Positions 57,107-64,000 of a stretch of DNA of 64,000 bases are shown here, one piece after another. Below the pieces are notes generated by a model. It worked only from the letters and a program-made list of their open reading frames with translations. It searched no databases and was not told where the DNA came from. The number at the start of each line of letters is the position of its first letter. Position 1 is the first letter of the stretch. The position numbers and the translations under genes were made by a program. The stretch is taken from positions 150,789 through 214,788 of the forward strand of contig CAIQDI010000018.1 in assembly GCA_903870545.1 (NCBI GenBank), written 5' to 3'. This DNA comes from an uncultured Pseudomonadota bacterium (GTDB lineage: Bacteria; Pseudomonadota; Gammaproteobacteria; Methylococcales; Methylomonadaceae).

Positions 57107-57727
57107 ATGGCGCATTATCTTGAAATTCACCCTGAAAACCCGCAACCCCGTTTTATTCAACGTGCCGTTGAAATTCTTCGTGGCGGCGGCGTTATTATTT
57201 ATCCGACCGATTCGGCTTACGCGCTGGCGTGTCAACTCGATGATAAGCAAGCATTAGACCGTATTCGCCGCATTCGGCAACTGGACGAAAAACATAATTT
57301 CACCCTGGTTTGCAAAGATTTAACGCAAGTTTCTGGCTTTAGCAAAATCAATAACGAAGCATTTCGGTTGATTAAATCCATCACGCCCGATGCGTTCACG
57401 TTTATTTTAGAAGCCACGAAAGAAGTGCCGCGTCGGTTGCAACATCCAAAGAAAAAAACCATTGGCGTGTGCATTCCTCAAAATATGATTGCTCAAAAAT
57501 TGATTGAAGAATTGGGTGAACCGTTAATTACCACAACGTTAATTTTGCCGTCCGATGCAACGGCGTTGTCGGATCCTTACGAAATTCGGGCGCGTTTAGA
57601 CGATTTGGTCGATTTGATTATTGACGCGGGCGTGATTGATTATGAGCCGACCACAATTATTGATTGTACGGCGGGGGTGTGCGTGATTGTGCGCCACGGC
57701 AAAGGCATTGCGCCGACGTTAGATTGA
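57107..57727 (+). CDS. yciO: YciO/Sua5-family protein (YrdC domain)
   Basis: 206 residues of the YrdC/Sua5 fold. IQRAVEILRGGGVIIYPTDSAYAL at the N-terminus and PRRLQHPKKKTIGVCIP in the middle are typical of YciO, the paralogue of TsaC whose exact role is uncertain but which has nucleic-acid-binding YrdC features. It is separate from tsaB at 47 kb. The site-2 protease gene follows after 7 bases. Confidence 0.9.
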   Translation: MAHYLEIHPENPQPRFIQRAVEILRGGGVIIYPTDSAYALACQLDDKQALDRIRRIRQLDEKHNFTLVCKDLTQVSGFSKINNEAFRLIKSITPDAFTFILEATKEVPRRLQHPKKKTIGVCIPQNMIAQKLIEELGEPLITTTLILPSDATALSDPYEIRARLDDLVDLIIDAGVIDYEPTTIIDCTAGVCVIVRHGKGIAPTLD

Positions 57728-57734
57728 GAGAGAA

Positions 57735-58403
57735 ATGACAATAATGATGGATGAATTAACCTTAATGCAGCGAATTGTGGTATGGATTCTGCCGGTGATT
57801 TTTGCGATTACAGTGCATGAAGTCGCGCACGGTTGGGTGGCGAAAAAATACGGCGATAATACCGCCGCAATGTTGGGACGGTTGACGCTGAATCCGTTTA
57901 AACATATCGATTGGTTCGGCACGGTGATTTTGCCAGGTTTGCTGTTAATGACCGGAACGGGTTTTATTTTTGGTTGGGCGAAACCGGTACCGGTGGATGC
58001 GCGGAACTTTAAAAAACCGCGTCAAGATATGGCAATCGTCGCACTTGCTGGGCCGGTGTCGAATTTGTTGATGGCGATTGGTTGGGCAATGTGTGCGCGT
58101 ATTGGCGTAACGCTTGGCGCGGGAAATGAAACGATTGCGATGCCGTTAATTTATACCGGCGTGGCGGGAATTTCAATTAACCTCGTGTTGATGTTGCTGA
58201 ATATGTTGCCGATTCCGCCGCTTGATGGCAGTCGAATTTTATCGGGCATGTTGCCAAGTTATTGGGCGTGGCAATTTAATAAACTGGAACGTTTCGGTTT
58301 TATTATTTTGTTGGCGATGCTTTACACCAAAGTGCTAAATGTTGTTTTGGATTATCCGCTGTATTTTATTCAGCAGTGGTTTTTTACCTTGGCGGGTTTA
58401 TGA
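57735..58403 (+). CDS. Site-2 protease family (M50) membrane metallopeptidase
   Basis: 222 residues with about five membrane spans. The zinc motif HEVAH at residues 28-32 lies in the first span, and [12 protein letters not shown] near residue 160 contributes the third ligand Asp. No PDZ or CBS domain is present, so this is the small M50B-type enzyme also seen next to pdxJ or scpA in other proteobacteria. Substrate unknown. Its stop overlaps the pdxJ start (ATGA). Confidence 0.9.
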   Translation: MTIMMDELTLMQRIVVWILPVIFAITVHEVAHGWVAKKYGDNTAAMLGRLTLNPFKHIDWFGTVILPGLLLMTGTGFIFGWAKPVPVDARNFKKPRQDMAIVALAGPVSNLLMAIGWAMCARIGVTLGAGNETIAMPLIYTGVAGISINLVLMLLNMLPIPPLDGSRILSGMLPSYWAWQFNKLERFGFIILLAMLYTKVLNVVLDYPLYFIQQWFFTLAGL

Positions 58404-59137
58404 ACCCGATTTTATTAGGCGTAAACATTGATCACGTCGCTACGATTCGCCAAGCGCGAGGCACACGTTATCCCGATATTCTGCAAGCGGCGTTAATCGC
58501 TGAACAAGCTGGTGCGGACGGCATTACCGCGCATTTGCGTGAAGATCGCCGTCACATTCAAGACCGTGATATTTACTTATTGAAAGAAAATATCCACACT
58601 CGTTTGAATTTTGAAATGGCGGTGACGGACGAAATGGTGGCGATTGCCTGTAAAGTTCAACCATTTGCCTGTTGTTTAGTTCCCGAAAAACGAGCGGAAT
58701 TAACGACAGAAGGCGGTTTGAATGTGGCAGAAAATTTATCACGTTTGCAAACGGCTTGCGCTCAATTAGCGGACGCAGGCATTGAAGTGTCGCTGTTTAT
58801 TGATCCCGACGAAGTGCAAATTGACGCGGCAGTGAAATCAGGCGCACCGGTGATTGAATTGCACACCGGCGCGTATGCTGACGCAGCAAATCGCCTTGAA
58901 CAATTGCACGAATTGGCGCGAATTCAACACGCAGCGCGTGTCGCTCACGCAGCAGGTTTGCAAGTGAACGCCGGTCACGGGTTGAATTTTCATAACGTTC
59001 AAGCGATTTGCGCGATTCCTGAAATTATCGAATTGAACATTGGTCACGCGATTATCGCGCAAGCGATTTTTTTAGGATTGGCGCAAACAGTGGCAGAATT
59101 AAAAGCGGTAATGCAACGCGCCCGTGCGTTAAAGTGA
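58400..59137 (+). CDS. pdxJ: Pyridoxine 5'-phosphate synthase
   Basis: 245 residues from the ATG at 58400, in a 4-base overlap with the previous stop. Condenses 1-deoxyxylulose 5-phosphate with 3-amino-1-hydroxyacetone 1-phosphate to give pyridoxine 5'-phosphate. Family motifs: [16 protein letters not shown] at the N-terminus, [12 protein letters not shown], and [10 protein letters not shown] near residue 194. TIM barrel of full length. Convergent with the second sigma-54 activator, overlapping by 9 bases. Confidence 0.97.
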   Translation: MNPILLGVNIDHVATIRQARGTRYPDILQAALIAEQAGADGITAHLREDRRHIQDRDIYLLKENIHTRLNFEMAVTDEMVAIACKVQPFACCLVPEKRAELTTEGGLNVAENLSRLQTACAQLADAGIEVSLFIDPDEVQIDAAVKSGAPVIELHTGAYADAANRLEQLHELARIQHAARVAHAAGLQVNAGHGLNFHNVQAICAIPEIIELNIGHAIIAQAIFLGLAQTVAELKAVMQRARALK

Positions 59138-60088
59138 CGTAAAAAAACCGTGTTTTTGCATTCGATAAAGCAAGGTGTCGCGGGTAATTCCCAACAGTTT
59201 CGCGGATTTACTGCGATTGCCTTGCGTGCGATCGAGAGCCTGATGAATCAAATTTGCTTCCAGCGTATCCAATTTAATGCCCGTGCTGGGCAACACAAAA
59301 TTCGGTAATTCCGCACGATTCGTTTCATCTTGAAATTCCAACGGCAAATGTTCAGGTTCAATCACTTGATTTGAAAACAAAATACTCAGCCGCTCGCACA
59401 AATTCCGTAACTCTCGAATGTTGCCCGACCATTTATAATGTTTCAAAATTTTCAAACTTGCTTTGCTAAATTTGGGCGATTTCGTGCCATGATTTTTTTC
59501 AAATAACGCAAAAAAATGGGCAATTAACAATTCAATATCTTCGCTGCGATCGGCTAAACGTGGCAATTCCAACGGCACCACATTCAAACGAAAATATAAA
59601 TCTGAACGAAACGCGCCGGTTTCAATCAGCTTCATTAAATTTGCATTTGTCGCCGCAATCACGCGCACATTGACTTTATAAGGGCGCACATCGCCAACCG
59701 CCAAACATTCGCCCACATCTAAAAAACGTAATAATTTCGCTTGAATCGACAACGGTAACGAATTGATTTCGTCTAAAAACAACGTGCCGCCGTGCGCCGC
59801 TTGCAACAATCCTTGTGTGCTGTGCGTTGCGCCCGTGAACGAACCTTTTTTATGTCCAAACAATTCTGATTCAATCAAACTTTCAGGCAACGCCGCGCAA
59901 TTCAATGTTAAAAATTCTTTTTTCGCGCGGGAACTGGCGTTTTTAATGGCGTGAGCAAATACTTCCTTGCCGGTGCCGGTATCGCCTTTTAACAAAACAG
60001 TCACATCCGTCGCGGCAACAATTTTCGCGCTACGAATGAGCGAATCCAACGCGGGCGATTGACCAATAATAGCTTCAAAATTATTCAT
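59129..60088 (-). CDS. Sigma-54-dependent activator without sensor domain (GSFTGA variant)
   Basis: 319 residues: AAA+ domain with Walker A GDTGTGKE, Walker B GTLFLDEI and a sigma-54 contact loop reading GSFTGA rather than GAFTGA, then a Fis-type helix-turn-helix ([17 protein letters not shown]). There is no N-terminal sensory domain. Ser at the second loop position is seen in a minority of activators and normally tolerated. It starts 4 bases inside the end of the TauE/SafE-like gene, so it is part of the pyrF run. Its target is not apparent in the window. Confidence 0.92.
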   Translation of the reverse strand: MNNFEAIIGQSPALDSLIRSAKIVAATDVTVLLKGDTGTGKEVFAHAIKNASSRAKKEFLTLNCAALPESLIESELFGHKKGSFTGATHSTQGLLQAAHGGTLFLDEINSLPLSIQAKLLRFLDVGECLAVGDVRPYKVNVRVIAATNANLMKLIETGAFRSDLYFRLNVVPLELPRLADRSEDIELLIAHFFALFEKNHGTKSPKFSKASLKILKHYKWSGNIRELRNLCERLSILFSNQVIEPEHLPLEFQDETNRAELPNFVLPSTGIKLDTLEANLIHQALDRTQGNRSKSAKLLGITRDTLLYRMQKHGFFTSL

Positions 60089-60819
60089 AATCCTTCGTGC
60101 AGGGTGTGCGGCATAATCGCCATGGGATTCAACGATGGAAACGCGGCGAATAACGCGAGGAAAATCATAATTAACCCGACAATTTGTTTAAAACGGGGCA
60201 TTGCGGCAAGTCGCGTCAACACACTAATCATCACGCCCACGCCCATCACGGCGGGCAAGGTTCCCAATCCAAAAGCAATCATCGTCAACGCACTTTGTAA
60301 CACGCTACCTGACGCAACCGTCAATGCCAATGCCGCGTAAACCAAGCCACACGGCAACCAGCCCCACACCATACCGAACAAATAAGCGTGTTTGCAATCT
60401 TTCACCGGAATGAGTTTGCGCCCGTAGGGTTCGATTTTTTTCCAAAAATGCACGCCCAACTTTTCGATATACGCAAAACGGGGAAACCAACCGGCAATAT
60501 ACAAACCCGCGCCCGTCATAATCAGCGCGGAAAGAATTTGCAGTAATCGGTGTCCGTGCGCTTCACCGAGCGGAAACGTAATCAACACTTCCAACAATCC
60601 GACCGTCGCGCCGGCAATGCCATAACTGGTAATGCGTCCGGCGTTATAACTGAAAATGAACGGCAACAAACGCTTTTTATTTTGGCGAATTTCGGGGCTT
60701 AAACTGAACGTCAATGAGCCGATAATCGAGCCGCACATTCCAATGCAATGCAAGCTACTAAAAACACCCATTAACAGCGCGACCAAAAATGAAGACGCAA
60801 AATTCGGGTCAAAAATCAT
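60085..60819 (-). CDS. TauE/SafE-like membrane protein (COG2836 type)
   Basis: 244 residues, about six membrane spans. The conserved metal-binding-like motif HCIGMCG is at residues 24-30 in the first span, and WGWLPCGLVYAAL near residue 150 is the second signature of this group. Such proteins are annotated as sulfite exporter or heavy-metal/cytochrome-c-oxidase assembly factors (CcoS/SafE neighbourhood); the substrate is not certain. It overlaps pyrF by 4 bases upstream and the sigma-54 activator by 4 bases downstream. Confidence 0.85.
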   Translation of the reverse strand: MIFDPNFASSFLVALLMGVFSSLHCIGMCGSIIGSLTFSLSPEIRQNKKRLLPFIFSYNAGRITSYGIAGATVGLLEVLITFPLGEAHGHRLLQILSALIMTGAGLYIAGWFPRFAYIEKLGVHFWKKIEPYGRKLIPVKDCKHAYLFGMVWGWLPCGLVYAALALTVASGSVLQSALTMIAFGLGTLPAVMGVGVMISVLTRLAAMPRFKQIVGLIMIFLALFAAFPSLNPMAIMPHTLHEGL

Positions 60820-61541
60820 GAGAATTGCGCCGCGATTTGAGCTTGCATCGCTTCTGCCATGGCTTTGGGATTGGCGGCATCACGAATCGGACGACCGACA
60901 ACGATATAATCTGCGCCATTTTGAAATGCCGCTTCCACTGTGACGACGCGCTTTTGGTCATCGTCTTCCCGATTATCGACTGGACGAACGCCTGGCGTAA
61001 TCACCAGTAATTTATTGTCCAATTGTTCGCGCAACATTGAAACTTCTAAACCCGAAGAAACAATCCCGTCGCAACCAATTGCCAACGCACGTTTGGCGCG
61101 AGATAAAACTAATTCGCGCACGTCACATTGAAACCCTAAATCGTCTAAATCGCCCCGATCTAAACTGGTTAACGCTGTGACGGCTAACACTTTTAAATCG
61201 CCTTTATGGGTGGCAGCGGCTTCCATAATTGCATCGTTGCCGTGAATGGTCGCCAAATCCACGCCTTTTTGACTTAACGCTGCAATCGCGCGTCCAACCG
61301 TGGCGGGAACATCGAAAAACTTTAAATCGACAAACACTTTTTTGTCGCGTTGTTTGAGCCATTCGATGAAGCCAAAATAATCGCCGCACATAAATAATTC
61401 CATGCCGACTTTATAAAAAACCACCGAATCGCCTAACTCTTCCACCAGTTTTTGCGCTTGTTCGATACTCGGTAAATCGAGCGCCATAATTAAACGTTCG
61501 TTAACAGGAATAGGTTTATTTGAAATAAAAGATTGTGTCAT
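60816..61541 (-). CDS. pyrF: Orotidine 5'-phosphate decarboxylase
   Basis: 241 residues. Final step of UMP synthesis. The catalytic Asp-Lys-x-x-Asp array is in VFVDLKFFDVPATV near residue 70, and the phosphate-binding VVGRPI is near the C-terminus. Normal bacterial length; a shorter start 18 codons in (MALDL) is possible because MALD is the common N-terminus. First gene of a three-gene run with overlaps of 4 bases. Confidence 0.96.
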   Translation of the reverse strand: MTQSFISNKPIPVNERLIMALDLPSIEQAQKLVEELGDSVVFYKVGMELFMCGDYFGFIEWLKQRDKKVFVDLKFFDVPATVGRAIAALSQKGVDLATIHGNDAIMEAAATHKGDLKVLAVTALTSLDRGDLDDLGFQCDVRELVLSRAKRALAIGCDGIVSSGLEVSMLREQLDNKLLVITPGVRPVDNREDDDQKRVVTVEAAFQNGADYIVVGRPIRDAANPKAMAEAMQAQIAAQFS

Positions 61542-61673
61542 AACATTAACATCGAGAAAGTAAAAAACAGCCGCTATCTTACCGAATCTTAGCCAGTTCG
61601 ATAAATGTTATTTGTTTTCGGTCAATTCGCGTAAAATTAAAACGCAACCTTGCCTTATTCCCGCTGGAATTCT

Positions 61674-62051
61674 ATGAAAAAATTATTTTTAATCCCGTTA
61701 TTACTCTTTTCTGTAACAGGTTTTGCCGAAGAAGCGTCGAAAGATGATTGGCAAAACACCACCATTAGTGAATCGACCATCAAAAAAATTCAAGAAGCAG
61801 AATACGTTTATAAAAAATGTGTCTCGGATGAAATGCAAAAAGCACCTTATCAAAAACAAGAAAGTCGTCACGCAACAGAGGCGATTGTGAAGCAATGCGA
61901 GTCAATTTTGGGCAAAATGCGAGATGTGTATATTGCTGAAAAAGTACCTGAAATCATTGCTGACAGACATTTGAAACAAATGCGGATGAAAACCATGCGT
62001 TCGGTGTTGCAAGAAATGATGTTTAACGAAGCGTCTCGTTCAGTCCAATAA
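61674..62051 (+). CDS. Small secreted protein of unknown function
   Basis: 125 residues from the ATG at 61674; a start 8 codons upstream would bury the signal peptide. A Sec signal (MKKLFLIPLLLFSVTGFA) ends at about residue 18. The mature part is mostly helical and charged, with two cysteines (49 and 75) that could form a disulfide, and a Met-rich C-terminus (MRMKTMRSVLQEMMF). No family was recognised. It lies 27 bases before the DUF2760 gene, in the same direction. Confidence 0.7.
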   Translation: MKKLFLIPLLLFSVTGFAEEASKDDWQNTTISESTIKKIQEAEYVYKKCVSDEMQKAPYQKQESRHATEAIVKQCESILGKMRDVYIAEKVPEIIADRHLKQMRMKTMRSVLQEMMFNEASRSVQ

Positions 62052-62078
62052 TAAAATTATAAAAAGAGAGGTCTCAAA

Positions 62079-62786
62079 ATGGATATAACAGCCTACACAA
62101 TTGATTTAACACTGAAACCGACCACGTTTGACGTGTGGCACGTTTGTTTGGCGGGAACGGTAGCAATTTTGGCGGGAACGCTGATTATTTTATTGTTGTC
62201 GATGGTGATGAGTTTCACGCGACGCAAACCCGCTGCTGCCGCTGAACCGGTGGTTAAAATTGTCGAAAAAATGGTGCAATCGGAACCGATTGTAAAAATT
62301 GTCGAAAAAATTGTTGAAGTGCCAGTTGAACGCATTGTGGAAGTGGAAAAAATTGTCGAGCGCATCGTTCAAGCTCCCGCTCCACCGCCTGTTATTTTAA
62401 AAGAAGCCAGCGCAGATGCCGCGTTACAATTGCTTTATTTATTACAAAATGACGCGCGATTCATTGATTTTATTAAAGAAGATATGAGCGCACACAGCGA
62501 CGAAGATGTTGGCATGGTGGCGCGAGTCATTCACGAAGGCTGTAACAAAGTGCTGGACGAACATTTCACTTTTGCGACTATTTGCAAAGAAAATGAAGGC
62601 GAACGCATTACGTTATTGGACGGTTTCGATGCCGCGAAAGTGCGCGTGACGGGCAACATTGTTGGCAAACCGCCGTTTACTGGCACGATTATTCACAAAG
62701 GTTGGCAAATTACAGACGTACGTTTACCGAGTACGATTCAAGGTTATAACTCAAACATTATCGCGCCAGCAGAGGTTGAATTATGA
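62079..62786 (+). CDS. DUF2760 domain protein
   Basis: 235 residues. One membrane span at about 24-47 is followed by a Val/Glu-rich helical repeat (VKIVEKM, VKIVEKIVEV, VEKIVERIV at about 58-100) and a C-terminal DUF2760 domain (about 113-235; ALQLLYLLQNDARFIDFI, then GFDAAKVRVTGN). DUF2760 proteins are regularly encoded next to an atypical Hsp70, as here, where the Hsp70 gene overlaps its stop by 4 bases (ATGA). It may anchor or target the chaperone to the membrane; this is an inference. Confidence 0.88.
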   Translation: MDITAYTIDLTLKPTTFDVWHVCLAGTVAILAGTLIILLLSMVMSFTRRKPAAAAEPVVKIVEKMVQSEPIVKIVEKIVEVPVERIVEVEKIVERIVQAPAPPPVILKEASADAALQLLYLLQNDARFIDFIKEDMSAHSDEDVGMVARVIHEGCNKVLDEHFTFATICKENEGERITLLDGFDAAKVRVTGNIVGKPPFTGTIIHKGWQITDVRLPSTIQGYNSNIIAPAEVEL

Positions 62787-64000
62787 GTTTTTTTGAGCAA
62801 ATGAAAAAAAAGGCAGCGGACACCGTGAAAGCGGACGCACCTAAAAAAGAAGAATCGAAAAAAGCGGACGCTAAAAAAGTTGAAGTGAAAATTGAAACAG
62901 CAGAAGAAACTGTCGATGCGTCTTCAATCACGCAAGAATCACCTATTTCAGAGGTTGAAGAAGTGATTGTCGCTGAGGAAACGCATTCTGATTCAACAAG
63001 TGCGAATGAATTTACGCCAACGTCGCCAGAAACGTCGGCGGTTCACACGCTAACAAGCGAAATCGATACGTCGGAAGGCAAACATTTTGCGGTCGGTATC
63101 GATTTAGGCACGACCCATTGCGTGCTTTCTTATGCCGATATTACGGCAAACGATGATGAATTTACGCAACACGTTATGGGCATTTCGCAATTAACGTCGC
63201 CGAGTGTGGTGGAAGAAAAGTTTCAATTGCCGTCATTTTTATATCAAGCGCACGATGTAGAATTGCCGGTCGGTTCGACTTCGCTACCGTGGAACGCAAA
63301 ACCCGATTTTATTGTTGGGGAAATTGCTCGAAACTTGGGTAGCAAAACGCCGATTCGTTTGGTGTCGAGTGCAAAAAGTTGGTTGTGTCACGCCGGTGTG
63401 GATTGCAAATCGCCGATTTTACCCGCCGAAGCTCCCGACGATGTACAGCGCGTGTCACCGTTTCAAGCGACCAAAGCCTATTTAGAACACATGCGTGACG
63501 CATGGCAATATCTGCATCCAAACGCGCCACTGTCTGAACAAGATTTGGTGCTGACCGTGCCAGCTTCATTCGATCCTGCGGCTCGCGAATTAACGATTGA
63601 AGCGGCGCGTTCGGTGGGTTTGGGACAAGCGATTTTACTCGAAGAACCGCAAGCGGCGTTGTACAGTTGGATTGAGCAAACGCACGGAGAATGGCGTAAA
63701 CAAGCCAAAACCGGCGACGTAATTTTAGTCATCGACGTGGGCGGTGGCACGACCGATTTGTCATTGATTGCTGTGACGGAAAAAGACGGCGTGTTAGATT
63801 TAACGCGGGTGGCAGTTGGCGACCATATTTTGTTGGGCGGCGATAATATGGATTTGGCGTTAGCGTACACCGTGAAAGCCAAACTCGAAAAATCAGATAC
63901 GCGCCTTGAACCGTGGCAAGTGCAAGCCTTAACGCACGGTTGCCGCGATGCGAAAGAAAAAATTCTGTCTTCAAATGTGGACAGCGTGCCGCTGGTCGTG
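62783..64000 (+). CDS. Hsp70-family protein (partial, runs off right edge)
   Basis: The 406 codons to the window edge are open. Residues 1-100 are a low-complexity Lys/Glu/Thr extension not found in DnaK. The ATPase domain then begins with the phosphate-1 motif VGIDLGTTHCVLSY at about 104-117 and has the phosphate-2 motif DVGGGTTDLS at about 319-328. This places it with the atypical Hsp70s next to DUF2760 rather than with DnaK. A J-domain partner may be the gene at 47701. The C-terminal substrate domain is outside the window. Confidence 0.9.
   Translation, partial: MSFFEQMKKKAADTVKADAPKKEESKKADAKKVEVKIETAEETVDASSITQESPISEVEEVIVAEETHSDSTSANEFTPTSPETSAVHTLTSEIDTSEGKHFAVGIDLGTTHCVLSYADITANDDEFTQHVMGISQLTSPSVVEEKFQLPSFLYQAHDVELPVGSTSLPWNAKPDFIVGEIARNLGSKTPIRLVSSAKSWLCHAGVDCKSPILPAEAPDDVQRVSPFQATKAYLEHMRDAWQYLHPNAPLSEQDLVLTVPASFDPAARELTIEAARSVGLGQAILLEEPQAALYSWIEQTHGEWRKQAKTGDVILVIDVGGGTTDLSLIAVTEKDGVLDLTRVAVGDHILLGGDNMDLALAYTVKAKLEKSDTRLEPWQVQALTHGCRDAKEKILSSNVDSVPLVV

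Overview
The window reads as a contiguous piece of chromosome from a gammaproteobacterium with moderate-to-low GC. The gene set (type II sulfide:quinone oxidoreductase, persulfide dioxygenase-like protein, rhodaneses, a sulfate/anion permease, cytochrome bd, many small palindromic repeats) points to a sulfur-oxidising member of the Thiotrichales/Beggiatoaceae type. That placement is an inference from gene content and repeat style; no rRNA gene is present to confirm it. Nearly all genes are intact and tightly packed, with accessory patches at 12.0-12.5 kb, 16.6-17.2 kb and 44.9-47.0 kb.

Layout. 0-4.8 kb: UPF0175 antitoxin-like gene cut by the left edge, trpS, a PilZ protein, queD, pepN. 4.8-6.6 kb: two secreted or membrane-anchored DNA/RNA endonucleases. 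6.7-12.0 kb (minus strand): a probable operon argS - SPOR protein - M48 lipoprotein - dapC - dapD, centred on diaminopimelate and the cell envelope. 12.0-12.5 kb: a decayed IS605-type tnpB. 12.6-15.8 kb: oadGAB, the sodium-pumping oxaloacetate decarboxylase. 16.1-17.2 kb: a cytosolic Hsp20 and the remains of a membrane-anchored one. 17.2-22.9 kb (minus): metH, a phosphatidylserine-decarboxylase-family enzyme, a secreted protein. 23.0-36.2 kb: a chemoreceptor, NlpC/P60 lipoprotein, nadE, UPF0182, pmbA, a Tat-exported superoxide-reductase-like protein, aguA-aguB (agmatine to putrescine), relA.

36.2-44.9 kb is the most coherent accessory system. A sensor-less sigma-54 activator is divergent from a run of eight genes: periplasmic rhodanese, ETHE1-like dioxygenase fused to rhodanese, type II SQR, SulP permease, cydP, cydA, cydB, cydX. 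A near-consensus -24/-12 promoter and phased TGAAAC boxes lie in the divergent gap. The genes fit a path in which sulfide is oxidised to persulfide by SQR, persulfide to sulfite by the dioxygenase and rhodaneses, anions move through SulP, and quinol is oxidised by sulfide-tolerant cytochrome bd.

44.9-47.0 kb holds a damaged duplication of cydX plus a rhodanese start, flanking three poorly known genes. 47.0-53.1 kb (minus): tsaB, a J-domain protein, a leucine-rich-repeat protein, and a pqiA-pqiA-pqiB-pqiC lipid transport set. 53.2-59.1 kb: pilB-pilC-pilD, yciO, a site-2 protease, pdxJ. 59.1-61.5 kb (minus): pyrF, a TauE/SafE-like protein and a second sensor-less sigma-54 activator. 61.7-64.0 kb: a small secreted protein, a DUF2760 protein and an Hsp70-family protein that runs off the right edge.

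Two genes (nadE and pqiC) carry palindromic repeat elements inside the reading frame, which is the most unusual small-scale structure seen. No CRISPR array, tRNA or rRNA gene was found by eye.
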